A DNA stretch of 64,000 bases, taken from the NCBI GenBank assembly GCA_026874595.1, contig CM049317.1, positions 56,554,118 to 56,618,117 of the forward strand. Direction: 5' to 3'. Positions 40,416 through 52,839 of this stretch are shown here, in pieces (position 1 is the stretch's first letter; each line of letters begins with the position of its first letter). A model generated the notes under the pieces. That model ran no database searches and was not told the DNA's origin. It saw only the letters and a program-made list of their open reading frames with translations. The position numbers and the translations under genes were made by a program. The stretch is from Sipunculus nudus. Lineage: Eukaryota > Annelida > Sipuncula > Golfingiida > Sipunculidae.

Positions 40416-41239
40416 TATAATATTGATAATAGGAGACATTCTTCAAAGTTATGATCGTAATATTAATTATCAACACTAAATACACAAAGTATTATATTTT
40501 TTTTTCAAATTGAAGTAACAACAATGTAATTGTTCTTTATGTAATATAAAATTCTCTGCAGTAAATTCACTGCCCTTTTAATATTTTTACAAATTTGGTC
40601 TATTAATGTTATACATACAAACACATGTGCAAGGGTGCTTGCATGTATATAGCCCCTCATACAAATCATACATATCCCTGAAAAAGGTCTAACATATATT
40701 TATATATATACATAGTAATATATGTACTGTTTGATTATTATTATAAATATAAAAAATATCATATATTATTCTATATTTGTATGAATATAATATAAATAAT
40801 TTTGATATAAATATTTTTAAATGTAGCAGATATTATGCCTCTGCATGTTGGATTAACATAAAATGCTGATATACAGATCGATTTGCATTTAATATATATA
40901 AGGGTAAGGCCCCACTTGCATATATAGCCAATGAAAACCTCCAAGGACCGTACATTTTTTTAAATAGTTTATCGATATGCAGGATATAATATTCATGTTT
41001 ATGTCAATACGATTATAAATGTATTTAATCCATATTTACTTCTAAGAGTATTCACACCCCCCCCCCCCCCCCCCCCACATAGACCTAAATTAAAATACAT
41101 GGCATGCCTGCAAGTACAGATACAGACGCATGCGCACAAACGCAAAAGCCTTTAATGGCGAGCAAAGAGGGGTAGACATAACGACACACACATACATATA
41201 TATTTACACACACATACACATTGTAATGCATGTACAAAT
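38369..41239. repeat. AT-rich intergenic DNA with simple repeats
   Basis: (AT)n at 38609-38655, 39551-39604 (ending in GT repeats) and 40371-40420. A GA-G-GGTGA purine tract lies at about 38970-39030 and poly-C at about 41055-41077. 38755-38965 is GC-elevated and unique. No gene. Confidence 0.65.
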
Positions 41240-41630
41240 TCCAGAGATTTTCCATTTACCTTGTACTGGAATCGTTGACACAATAAACCCCAGGCTTTGC
41301 ATGGAGGGGAGGGACAGACTGTCAGCGACGGAAGTTCAACCCACTGGGCCTGCCGTTTCTTCTATAGCCATTTGTCACGGGGCTGTCAATCAAAAACAGT
41401 CGATTAACGGCCTTAACCAAAGGAAATTAAATTTCAGGTGTCCACGCACGCGTGTCCAATATTCATGGCGGCAGCCGGTTTGAAATGTACAAGCATGTCG
41501 ATTTCGGGGAGAAATGAACGAGGGGTCAGGTCAACAGGTGCGTGCCAGCGTGCGCATATACCTTGGACAGTTTTAGCGAGTTTTCTGTTGAGCTGCATAA
41601 TTAATCCCCCTTCATATATAGCGTAAATGG
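41240..41630. promoter_or_regulatory. GC-elevated island with PBX-MEIS composite site
   Basis: About 390 bp of repeat-free, GC-richer DNA about 7 kb beyond the stop codon of Hox3. CTGTCAATCA (41383-41392) is an exact reverse complement of TGATTGACAG, the decamer bound by PBX-MEIS/PREP heterodimers. A CTGTCAG near 41319 and homeodomain-type TTAA/ATTAAT sites (near 41403 and 41600) lie nearby. Such sites are typical of autoregulated Hox enhancers. Enhancer function is inferred. Confidence 0.4.
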
Positions 41631-42479
41631 ATTTCCTTCACTCGAGTCACGCCATACGGCCATCCAACTTCGCCTCAACCTGGTCAGATTCCGCACTAAT
41701 CAATTATTTACATATTTCAAATGCACGCGAGTGATGTGGTGTCGAACCATACCCGAGTTTTTCTCTCTCGGAATGATTTTTCTGCAGCTGCTTGCATTTT
41801 TTCTTTGGTTCGCTTTAAGTTTAGTGATCTTCTTGTCCGTCATTTTCTAATATAAATAGAAGTTATGTGGCGCTTTCAAATGTACGATATATTGTTCATG
41901 CAGTTTATATAATGTAAACAAGTTAAGTTATAATTTGAAAATAAATTGTTTTCAATATGATTGTCTGTCTCTGGAATGATGTTCAGTTATCAATCATACG
42001 TAAAATATATACTGTATGAGTCATATATGTTTATCAATTCCTAATTGCAAGTCAGATTTTTTAATGTTTTAGTCAATACTGCAATTAAGATTACACCTAA
42101 ATTAATGACAAATTAAACTAATTAAGTTACGAAGAATTTGAATAAGACCGTAAGTGATCTCAGGCGTGTTTATCATTTGTGGTTCAGCTTGGATTAATCT
42201 CATACACATAAGCACACACATACATTTATGCATGAAAGTTCAGACTCTCAGGCGCTGAACATATACATACGCACACACTATTACAAACACAGACATGCAT
42301 TGTATATAACAGATACAAGCACATAAACAACATACGCACATTTAGTGTACAAAGTATATATATATATATATATGATGCATGTGCATGGTTTTAAAGTGTA
42401 AGTGCTTGTGTAGATTAGAGTGCATGTATGCTATATTTGTGAGTGTGACGTGACATAAAATGGTATCAAAATAGACATA
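41631..42479. other. AT-rich intergenic DNA, nothing recognised
   Basis: A short AT array lies at about 42355-42373. No gene. Confidence 0.5.
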
Positions 42480-42545
42480 CTGGACTGACTGAGCGTTGGG
42501 GCTATCTATTTCCGAGGTAAGAGGTTCGAGGCCCAGCCGAGCAGC
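42480..42545 (+). mobile_element. Degenerate tRNA-like sequence
   Basis: CTGACTGAGCGTTGG resembles an A box, and AGAGGTTCGAGGCCC about 30 bases later resembles a B box. The spacing is short and no full cloverleaf is evident, so a decayed SINE head is more likely than a tRNA gene. Confidence 0.35.
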
Positions 42546-42964
42546 CATATTATTATTGTTCCAAAACCTATAAAATTATTTATTTATCGGTTATATGAAA
42601 GTATATAATAATTGTTTTTGCTCAATTAGCAATAATTTTTGTCATAATGCAATTCAATTTCTATTATACACATTCAAAACATACTTTCTAGGCTAACATT
42701 TACGAAGATTCAATAATTCGATTTCATTACTGCCACATCCCAAATTTCCTCAGTATGAGATGCATGATTTGAAATCTGTTGAGGTAATTATGGAGAGACT
42801 ATAAACGAGATGATGAATGTTAAAAAATATGCGTTTATTCCCTTAAAAAAAGACGCTTTCCTGTAAAAATTAGGGGTACAGATCCATATGCACATGCCCC
42901 CTCCCCTTGAATAATAATTAACTCCATTTATTTTACATGGATTGCACATTAGTTATAATAACTA
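42546..42964. other. AT-rich intergenic DNA, nothing recognised
   Basis: No gene or clear repeat. Confidence 0.5.
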
Positions 42965-43145
42965 ATACGAGACATTCACCATTGCTCGGATGGTGGCGTT
43001 TGATTGTGTGTGCAGGTGGAGGAAACCGGAGAACCCGGAGAAAACTACCCCACCACTCTCATGGCATGCAACTCCTGGGATCGAACCCGAGTCGCCAGCG
43101 GAGAGAGCCGAGCGTTTTACCTCTCAGACTGTCCAGACCTTGACT
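42965..43145 (-). mobile_element. tRNA-derived SINE
   Basis: On the minus strand the head reads TCTGGACAGTCTGAGAGG, then TAAAACGCTCGGCTCTC, then CGACTCGGGTTCGATCCC (B box). It is followed by the body motif TTTTCTCCGGGTTCTCCGG, which I associate with invertebrate, particularly mollusc, SINEs. The 3' limit is approximate. A 68-residue plus-strand frame is its shadow. Confidence 0.65.
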
Positions 43146-43254
43146 AAAGGTCCGTTAAAGTGAATGTCCACGATGTCGACGATGCATGTTTCATGATTGA
43201 CACTTCAGGATTCAAGCTTGATATGCACGGAGCTGGAATTAACCCCACAGGTCA

Positions 43255-43340
43255 CAGAATAAGGCTCAATCTAGATTTCTCAAAGTTTCCTTTAGCGTCA
43301 GGTGGGATTTGAACCAGGGACCCTACGTGTTGTCCCCTTT
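43255..43340 (-). mobile_element. Possible second SINE head fragment
   Basis: Minus strand GGGTCCCTGGTTCAAATCCC is a good B box, but no A box is clear at the right distance. Confidence 0.35.
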
Positions 43341-43808
43341 CATTATGTTTATCGTCACTGTCATTAAACGGGAGGGGAACAATGTATCGAATGAAAATGT
43401 TAAAATATTGACGATATTTTACCAACAAATATCGCACCATATGCCATATAACATTTCATTGCCAATCAACTCATTTTGAACGTTTCTCAGTTTGCTTATC
43501 CCCCCAACTCCATCCTATACTAGTATGCTTCTTTTTAGGTCTGTGTTTATGCACATTTTGACATACGCCGTCCAAACACAATACTTATTTAAACCTCCGG
43601 AATTACTGGATTCGTTATGATATTATATACCTATATTTTCACTGAATAAAGCGAATTACGCATACTATTAACAACAATGATAGGAAACTAAATTGGACAC
43701 GGAAATAATTATGGCGTGTTCTTTGCACAAGTAACATCTCTTAATTTATTGTATCCAGTGATGAAATGAATATTAACGTTTATGGATTAATACCAAAAAG
43801 GAAAAGTT

Positions 43809-43811
<3 letters not shown>
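43341..43811. other. AT-rich intergenic DNA, nothing recognised
   Basis: No gene or clear repeat. Confidence 0.5.

Positions 43812-43874
<63 letters not shown>
43812..43874. repeat. (AT)n microsatellite
   Basis: About 31 AT dinucleotides, one of the longest pure arrays in the window. Confidence 0.95.
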
Positions 43875-43878
<4 letters not shown>

Positions 43879-44342
43879 TATGTTGTTAGGGTGTTTTTCG
43901 ATATAAATATAGTGTCTTATTGTTTATCTTAGAGTGTTTATCTTTATATATACCTCCATTTAAAATGCATGTGTTAGAAGAGACGATATATGTTCAATTT
44001 TATATATATTTTTATAATGAACGGGAACAATAAAAAGTGCTGTAGGTATCAAGTCTTTTCAGGAACTCTGACTTGTACTCTTTATGCTTTCTTGGACTTT
44101 AACTGGTTCATATACTTGTAAGTCTAATAAGTCATGCAGGACTGTGGGTTGGGGGAAGGGGGGGGGGGGTAGGTCGAGTCAAGCTGCAGGGGGTCCATTA
44201 TATACTAGTATTCAAAAGTTCTTCTAAATCAAGTCAGGTTTGGCATACTGAAACATAACACCTCTGATGAAGGAGCTATATCAGCTTCGAGAGCTCTTGA
44301 ACAAAATAAACATGCAGTTATCAACACTAAGGCGTCTTCATC
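43875..44342. other. AT-rich intergenic DNA with a poly-G run
   Basis: A poly-G run lies near 44159-44170. No gene. Confidence 0.5.
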
Positions 44343-44391
<49 letters not shown>

Positions 44392-44396
44392 CATTA

Positions 44397-44436
<40 letters not shown>
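44343..44436. repeat. (TTA)n trinucleotide microsatellite
   Basis: About 30 TTA units with interruptions TCA and TTG near the middle. Confidence 0.95.
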
Positions 44437-44439
<3 letters not shown>

Positions 44440-45159
44440 AATATTAACAAAACGAATCAGGATTCAATAAGTTCTTACACAGTTGTTTCCTAGATACAAT
44501 TTAAATAATGGTTCGTCGTTTCACACATGCATATTATATCTTATATAATTGATGTTTCTAGGGTTTAGTAAAATATGTATTTACAAGTTTCATTTTCAGT
44601 GTGGTCAAGATGACTTTGCATGGAATACAGGAAATATATATTATATTATAATATATATATATGTGTGTGTGTATGTAAAGTTCGATATATAATCAGTTGG
44701 ATTTTAGCCTTGTAATGACAAGGCGCAAACTTCACTTATGTATCTCTGTTTCATTGATATACATTTGCATTTTGAAATTTGTTTCTATTGTGTTTGAAAT
44801 TCTGTTATGAGATTCTGTTGTATTTGAAAATCTGATCTTTTCAACTTCGTTCTAAAAATAAATTCAAATCATAAAAAAAAGAAAACAAATGTTTTCTTAT
44901 CAATAACCTGAAAGAGCTATATATAGCTTTAGTCCGGTATATTGAGAGCCCTAGATATTTATTTCATTTCAAATGTTAATTGATGAAAACATCCCACACA
45001 AGAAACATTACTACTATATAATTATTAGCATCAAGAGCTCCAAATAACTAGTTCGCTCAGTTGGATTATTTTTGAACCAACAAAAAGAGCAAACGGGTAT
45101 CTTGAAGTCCTTTTGATAAAGATAATTATTTTAGTCCGACTGGTATTCGGTTTCTGTAG
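44437..45159. other. AT-rich intergenic DNA, nothing recognised
   Basis: A short AT/GT array lies near 44640-44676. No gene. Confidence 0.5.
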
Positions 45160-46043
45160 CACCGGCCTTTTACACTCCAGATTATACCCTTGCCCAGTTT
45201 ACGCCTGGGTATATTCTAGTCTGTTTTATACCCCTTAATTCAGTCAAGTTTATATACACCTCTCACGAATCACTGAAACTGACTTGAGGAGATCCATTTG
45301 ATCAACAGTATTTAAAACATAACTTATCTTATAAATTGTTATAACATCTATTTTATTTTCTATCGGCACGCATTATCAATTACTAGATTAATAGGATTAA
45401 GAGCTACTCAAAACCATGGATCATTCATCCATTTGTATATCCATAATATCAGAGAAATGTGTGAATTTCAATCTATGTTTAATTCGGACACTGTCAAGAC
45501 AAAACTTAAAATAAACTTGCAACCCATATTGATACTAAAAAAAACTATAGAGAATAACATATTTATTAACTTCCTTAGCTTAATCCATAATTTATTCAAA
45601 TGAAACTTCTTATGCACTTTACTTTTATCGACTTATGTTAATACATCATGTTACTATTGTCAGCTAGAGTTCTTTTAAATGTTTGAAATTTTGATGTAGG
45701 TTTGAATTAATTGGGAGATGATATAATTTCTGAAAATCCAGAGACATAATACTGTTATGAAGTTACGCGATTCTACATACTTAAATTCCGACCGCCATTG
45801 ATGTCATTGACTAGCACTCGATAATTACATTAAATTTCTAAACCTCTGACAGAAGGTGAGCCATTTCATAAAAACTAAAAGTTTTTTAAACGTATAAAGC
45901 AAAGTGTATTAAAAGCAAGCGGGGGGGGGTATAATCTAGCATATTAGGATATAAATTACCCCGGGGGTAAAATTTCGCCTCGCCCATTTGATACTCTGGG
46001 TGGGCCCCGGGATACAATAAGGGGGGGGGGGGGGCTACACCAG
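45160..46043 (-). mobile_element. 885-bp non-autonomous DNA transposon, copy B (inverted)
   Basis: Reverse-complement alignment with copy A (37484-38368) holds from end to end. Shared landmarks include AGATCCATTTGATCAACAG, GGATCATTCATCCATTTGTA and TCGATAATTACATTAA. Ends are more diverged than in copy A (CACCGG... left, TACACCAG right), and poly-G has expanded near 45920 and 46021. No coding frame. Confidence 0.7.
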
Positions 46044-46462
46044 CCTCTCTTGGAGGCGGACGTAGACTCAGACTTCAAAAGCTCGAACTAAGAATGGGAT
46101 AATGTGCCTGCACATGGACACATGCAATTGTCTGTATTTATTAAACAAAAGGAACGTGTGAATACCTCCAAAATAATTCTCATATATTTGAATGTTGCCA
46201 TTTGTGCACGTTTATAAAATAAAAGAAACAGAGTAACAGTAATGATATAATTTGGGAATGACAATCCGAATATATCCCCTGGAAAGGAAATCTAATATGG
46301 GATTCCTCGTAGGTTGCATTAGTATTTTACTTTTCTTTCTTTGCTTTCACTGGACATCATTTGATCGAAAAAAAAACTTTCTGGAAAAAAATGAAAAAAT
46401 AACAATTCAACAGCATAAAAAAAGAAATACCGATTCCTCTATCTGAATTTTGTTTTGCTAAA

Positions 46463-46465
<3 letters not shown>
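46044..46465. other. AT-rich intergenic DNA, nothing recognised
   Basis: No gene or clear repeat. Confidence 0.5.

Positions 46466-46525
<60 letters not shown>
46466..46525. repeat. (AT)n microsatellite
   Basis: About 30 pure AT dinucleotides. Confidence 0.95.
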
Positions 46526-46528
<3 letters not shown>

Positions 46529-48371
46529 TTATTTCCTTTCATTGATAAGTGATAAATGCACAGGACTAAAAGGAGGAAAGGGTTACCTGATCTTAAATCT
46601 CAGAACTCTATGTTAATGTATGCCAATGAGATGCAAATAATCCAATGGAAATGGCAAAAAGGTACTATGTAAGGAAAAAAAAAATAGTCATCCACGCATG
46701 CGCAGCTTCCCTATTCCCTTTGATATAAGTCCAACACGGCAGACTTGTCTGGTTTTCCCAAGTATAATGAAATACTGAAGAAAATACATTGAAATCTGAG
46801 ATCCCGAAAGTTGAATGTTCTTTTATAGTTTGATTGATTGTGATAGACCTTTGTTATTTGTTATTTTTCAAAGACAAATTTTGCCAAGAAAAGCCGGTGT
46901 GGAAGTCATTCATTAGGTAGTATTACGCTCCAGTTTCAGACTCAGAATCCCAAAACAAAAAACACATTCAGCTCCAATCAAGCAAGATGGCGTGGACAAG
47001 GAATAAAGGACCGCACAATCTTCGGGGGAAATTAGAAATTGTTGGCAAATTGTCAATCGAATGAAATAGGAATTAGCTATGTCACTTCCTATAAATAACT
47101 ATGGTGATATTTAGCTTCTTCAGAAAAGGAGATCTTCTCCGGTTTTACCAGCTTTTTGCGTAGGATTTCGTATAAGCAGATCCATCTTCCTCATGATTTA
47201 AAAACCTTCAAAAATGTAACATTTGGATAGATGACAATGTTATGTGACTGTTGTTCCAGATTTTTATTATTCCCTCATCTACTTTAACTTTTGTCGATTC
47301 TGTTTAAGTTTTACCTTGTCATTCCTTTATCTTTTTGACAAAATAATGTTTGTACGTGATGTCTATAATATGCAAATTTTCCCAAACTTTTTTTAAATTT
47401 ATAAAAGGTTAAATGTAATTTTTTTATAAACTTGAGTGGGAAAGAAGTGTCTGATTTTTTCCCATCTTTACGGTAGTTTATTTTATATTCATTTATACTA
47501 TAATATTTATTTTGACATGCGATATATATGATTATTCTTTTTACCCAGTTGACTTGCAATATCCTTTAATGCTAACCTATTGGATTATGCAGACGTGAAA
47601 TATAAATTTCTTATTTCGTTTAATTTATGAAATCGTGCTCCAAGTTTATAATTTTTTAATTTTACTATTCATTTTATTGTATTTATTACACTTTTATATT
47701 TAATATTGCATATATGTATATTTATGTCACAATTTATTTTATAATTAAATAATCATAAAATAATTAACTTTAAAAACTAATTACTTTACGTTTAAATAGA
47801 GAATTGTAAATTCGTGAAACATATATAGATCAGTTACAAAGGTTGCAGGGTAAACAAGCAAAGCAAACACTCAGGTTTCATGGTTATAAAAAATAACAGA
47901 CACGGAATCTTTCCTTTATACAATATTTAGGAAAACCTTTACATATATACGCCCTGTTTGACATAAATATACATTAGTCATGGCTACCCTGTGGATCGAG
48001 TATACATTATGTGATACAGATATGTTCATCTCGAGGCGAAGAGTTACCCTGTACAAATCCGTTGTCATGGTTACTGCTCGATCGGCAGTTTCGCAATCAA
48101 AATGCAATAATAGTAATAATATTATTAAATAAACAGTACGTTCCCACACTGGAACAAATAACTTAACATGCTTACACAAACATAGCTTATAAAAAACTCA
48201 CATGAGATTCAATGTTACAAATTACCAAATTACGTCCGTGTTTGCAGAAGGCATGAGCACACTACAATCCCACAATACCCGGACAAGCCACGTTTGGCAA
48301 GTTTGCACGCATAATATGCACAGTTCCCACATTCAATGTTTCCTGTAATGGGAAACTTGCGTAAAATGTAT
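46526..48371. other. Downstream flank of Hox3, no further gene seen
   Basis: Unique DNA with few simple repeats. TGATTGATTG at 46831-46840 matches a PBX-Hox heterodimer site. 46960-47170 is slightly GC-elevated. Overlapping short frames lack domains. Confidence 0.45.
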
Positions 48372-48372
48372 T

Positions 48373-48378
48373 TTTATT
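48373..48378 (-). terminator. Candidate poly(A) signal for Hox3
   Basis: Minus-strand AATAAA lies about 530 bases after the stop codon. It is the first exact hexamer I see, but a weaker ATTAAA occurs nearer (around 48672) and others lie further on, so the true 3' end is unknown. Confidence 0.3.
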
Positions 48379-48906
48379 TAATCAGGAAAATACCTGAATG
48401 CCCACAAATGGCCTTTGCATAGCCATATCGAATATTTCAGTTGTGCGTTGAATATTTAAGTGTAAATAAAAGTTAGAGACTTTCAGTACGAGACGGGGGT
48501 TTCAAGCGATAAGGTATCGCTATCGTGAAATTACGTTGAAACGATATGATACACAGGCCGGGCGGAGGGTTATATCTTGCCAAAGTACCGTTTTTATCAC
48601 ACTGCATGCGCAAAGCTTCTTCATGCAATGTCTGCTAAGTAATGAGTATATGGAGTAAAGGATGAGATCTTGTTTAATTGTCTGTGCTACGGTTGCGCTA
48701 GCGGTTGGTCATATGAAAAGCAAACAGCTGATACATTTAACAAACGTCTCACTTTGCATCCAGCTCAGTAAAGAGACAAAACCGAGACGACCCTTTCCTA
48801 TTTTGGGACAACCCAAAACATGTACATACACTGTACGCTGATATATTCTTGCTAGCTCTAGGCTCGTTTTTATGAAGAATATCACTCTGTCAACACGGAA
48901 AGCTCC
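48379..48906 (-). other. Putative Hox3 3' UTR
   Basis: Non-repetitive DNA immediately after the Hox3 stop codon, without AT arrays. It is taken as 3' UTR only by position. Its length depends on which poly(A) signal is used. Confidence 0.4.
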
Positions 48907-49637
48907 CTATAAATGCGTTAATTTAGGAGGTCCACTAAACTGTCCCTGAGAGTACACGTCCATATCTGTATGCGACACTCTGGTGACAGGCTGCATGTTG
49001 GTTCCTGAGTGACTTAGAGGCATATAACCCCCGGACATCGGGGAAGGGGAGGGAGTCATGGCTTGCTCCCCTAGGGGCGACTCCTTAGGTCCGACAGGCT
49101 GTCCGTGACAAGCAATATTATGTCTTGGCAGTACTTGCCCAGTCGGGCTGCCCTGGTCGTTTGGGGTGACAGGCGACCCTGACGTCCCGTTCAGACTCTG
49201 CGATGCTGCCATGGAATACATAGGCTGCTGGGGTTTGATTTCGATGACGTCAGAAGAAACTGATTGTGACGTCATCATATCATGTGTTGTGTGGGACATC
49301 ATGTGATCAGGCGGGGAGTGAGACGTCAGCATTGTATGCGTAGGCCCGCACCCGTCGTCAGGGTTGTCCGATTTGCAGAACCCAACCCCGTTGGGCATCG
49401 CTTTATCCAGGCTCCCTTTCTGTTTTTGTTCCTTCTTGTATTTCATGCGACGGTTCTGGAACCAGATCTTAATCTGTCTCTCTGTGAGATTCAACATGGC
49501 TGCCATTTCGATCCTCCTTGGCCGGCACAGGTATCTGTTGAAATGGAATTCTTTTTCTAATTCTACGAGCTGTGCGCTGGTGTATGCGGTTCTTGCCCTC
49601 TTGGCAGGCTGGTCAGAGCTGTCAGCAACCGTGCCAC
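48907..49637 (-). CDS. Hox3: Hox3 homeobox protein, exon 2 (homeodomain and C-terminus)
   Basis: This exon encodes residues 153-395 of a Hox3 transcription factor, which in animals patterns the anterior body axis by binding TAAT-type DNA sites with PBX partners. The exon begins after TTGTTTAG and supplies the last two bases of a split Gly codon. The homeodomain occupies residues 164-223: it opens [18 protein letters not shown] and has F20, W48, F49, Q50, N51 and R53 in the expected places. The RARTAY start, [10 protein letters not shown] and MKYKKEQ are diagnostic of group 3. The tail is rich in Ser, Pro, Met and His and closes with PKLTHL, the conserved Hox3 C-terminus, before TAG. Nothing is missing or frameshifted. 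It is the only homeobox in the window. Confidence 0.97.
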
Positions 49638-49749
49638 CTAAACAACAAGATCATATTTCAAGATGAATACAGGGAAAAATATGACAAATACATACAACAT
49701 AGAACATCGGCCATTTTACTGTTTACACAGAATCCAAGTGGTGTGCCGA

Positions 49750-49805
49750 TTAATCGATTCTATTTCATAATCGATTGAAATGGATACACTTTTGCATAAT
49801 CGATC
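49750..49805. promoter_or_regulatory. Cluster of three TAATCGAT motifs
   Basis: TAATCGAT occurs at 49751, 49768 and 49797, about 110-160 bases inside the intron next to exon 2. ATCGAT cores are recognised by Cut/Onecut-type homeodomains. Function is inferred from clustering only. Confidence 0.3.
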
Positions 49806-50104
49806 ACAAACGATAATGTGTGGAAATTGAAAAATGTCATAATCTCCAGAAAATTGGCGAATAGTATTAAAACTTATCCTTGTACAGCGAACAAGTGTAA
49901 ACAACTTGGCTGTTACCTTTACTTTTGAGCGTGATATACACGTGAATTCACCCTGTCAATATTTTAAATATAATTCTGCACAGCAGATTTCACGGCAATA
50001 TAGAAGGTACATAAATATATAGATGAATAAAGATCATCCGCCGTTTTTTCTTTCAATCATCGGAAACGATGTTACTGCCAACTGCTACCACACACACCCA
50101 TATA

Positions 50105-50155
<51 letters not shown>

Positions 50156-52099
50156 AACACATTGGAGGCAAGTTACTTAACACGGCTACCAGAGGCTTTA
50201 TGCTGCATGTATAATACATGCAACAATCATCAGGCCACATGTATTTGAACCTGCAATCACAGAGACAGCAGTGGGTCGCTAACAATGTAACATGGCAATA
50301 CTAACAACAGATATCGTAACAGATATGGCAGGATGCTCCATAACAGTATTTAGTTTACGGACAATTTATGTATGATTTTGGGGTCAGACTTATTAGCATT
50401 ACATGATAATGCAGATTCCAGATGGTGGCCTTGTGATTGGCCTAAATATTCTGAGTCAATGAGTGGCCTTGACCTAATACATATATATTAATATTTATAT
50501 ATATATTACTTGTTTTGTTTAGAAATGAAACCCTACACAGTGTTTTGCTGATCATTTAGAATGTTTACATGACATCATCCAGTCAGCAACTGTCAAATGT
50601 GATTGCTTTTGCACGTGACCAATGTCCTTGGCTGCTATATGAAGGTTTTAGATGTTGTTGCATAGACTGTTCACCAATTTTTATATTTCTATAATCTTGT
50701 TGACGGTAGATATTTTGTTGTCATCTTGTATATACTAGGTATATACCCCAGGTTTCCCTTGCAACTGTTTAAATTAACTTTCCTGCCGAGAAAGATAAAC
50801 CCAAAAACAGAGGGACGCTGGTTGGTGGAACAGAGATACATGTATACAACATAAAATTTTATAAAATAAGATTCAGATGCCGTTCAAAAAGTATTAACTT
50901 TAATTTCCATGTTAAAAACTGACCACATTAACATTTCCATTTATAATAACGCAAATACGATTATATCTGTTTTTATCACTCTCTGTTTTCGGATATGCGT
51001 ACAGTAACGGGTCATTCAACATTAAATGGGATTTCTATCATTTTCTTGTACATGTTCATCCTTTTAAAAATATAAATTACAGTGTTCAGGTATACAACTA
51101 TACATACGTCACAAACGTGTAATTATCTAGCAAAAATGGGTAAAATGTAATTACTTTCCGCCCATCAAAAATGACAGGTGTCAACGTTTTTTTGACACAT
51201 TTATAATAGTGTAGCGTTCCTATTTAATCCATCCTTTATACACATGCATAAATAACTGTCTCAAAAGGGTAATTATAAATGTTAATGAGAGTGTTTTTGT
51301 GCCAGTTATATATGTAAAAAAAATCATGATTGTGTTGCCGTGGGTTATATACAAATTAAAAAATACCTACATGATAATAAAAGAAATAGAAGAAAGCCTG
51401 ATAAAATGGTGATACCTTTTGAATATCTGAATCTATGTATTTAGATCTGACGTTTCACGTTATGTTTTGGAAAAAATAGGCATTCGGACACTATGTGCAA
51501 TTGAAATTGACCATAAAAATATATATAATAAGCTAATTATGTCAGTCGTATGTTAATATGTAAGATATATTTATATTTACAAATAAAAAAAAATTGTGCT
51601 TGTTAATTTAAAAGTAAATGTATATATATATATATTTATCATTACAGAAGATTACATAATTGATATTCGAAAAAATGAATCCAGTTAATATAACATATAT
51701 GTTATAAGGTGTTTTTAGTTATGAAGAGTGACTCGGTTAATTTGAACATCGGTGTAAAGTAAACTAAAATACTTATGTTTTGTTTGTATGTGTTAATATG
51801 ATTTCATTATGTATTCTGTGTATATTTTTGCATGTTTGTTTTCATATGCTTTGAGTTTGAATAAATATACCACGCAATTGGAGAAATGGACAAATGAAAT
51901 TTTAAAACAAATCCAACTAATTTTAAGAAAATAATTTTATTTCAAGTCAACCATAAATAATACAAATAAACAAACGAAGCTATATAAATATTCTGTATAA
52001 AAAAACTTTCTTTATACACATGCAATATATTATATGTTACTTATGTTTACGCAAATCCCAGTGCGTAATCAATAAATGATATATAAACCTAAGGCCGCA

Positions 52100-52620
52100 A
52101 AAGGTTATAGTATATCACCCTTTTTACTCCTGAGTATACCTCGGTGAAGACACAGGTGATATATATGGATGGGATATTGAGGGTGCCCTAGCTTTTTGAC
52201 TTTGGAACACCCACCTTGAAGACGGTCCCCTGGGGTGGGCAATAAGAGGGCTAAGACCAGACCTATTATTATAAAAGAAAGAGCCAGGCCGGTTCCACAT
52301 TGACAAACGCTACGCAGAGCGACCCAGGTCAAAGCAAAAACCGTAACGGTCCTACAACGACCATCCATCAAAGGCTGACAAAATCATAAACACAGGCAGA
52401 TCTAAGTCACCGCTGAAGCTCACGGTGACCTGAAGTGACACGGCCCAACCCTGACGGCTTGTCGCGGCCAACCCCCGGAGAGCACTAGACCCCCCAGTAA
52501 TACCAAAGATCCACATGACCTATGACCTAGCACTTGACCCCGACGACACGCGGCCGCTATATCCATTAAAACTGCTGTGAAATGTAGTCCCCTTCTTAAA
52601 TCCGAAAATCCGTTCACAGT
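52100..52620. promoter_or_regulatory. Intronic GC-rich island with nuclear-receptor half-sites
   Basis: Repeat-free, GC-rich DNA in an AT-rich intron. TGACCT-A-TGACCT (52516-52528) is a one-base-spaced direct repeat, followed six bases later by TGACCC. An AGGTCAAAG occurs near 52326. Overlapping minus-strand frames (52105-52371) have no domain. Candidate enhancer by composition and motifs. Confidence 0.35.
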
Positions 52621-52706
52621 GGGATTACAAATACAGTTATAATCATCGCAAACTGGACAATTACTTAATAAATATGCACATATAACATATATACATATAT
52701 ATAATA

Positions 52707-52756
<50 letters not shown>

Positions 52757-52839
52757 CTTATTTCACTTTTGATCAATATTTAATTTTTCTTTTGTATATT
52801 GAATACAATATACTGCTTATAATAGCTTTATGCTTTTAT

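Noticed and set aside
49282..49666. Plus-strand open frames of 92 and 100 residues over Hox3 exon 2
   Set aside because: They are antisense shadows of the homeodomain exon.
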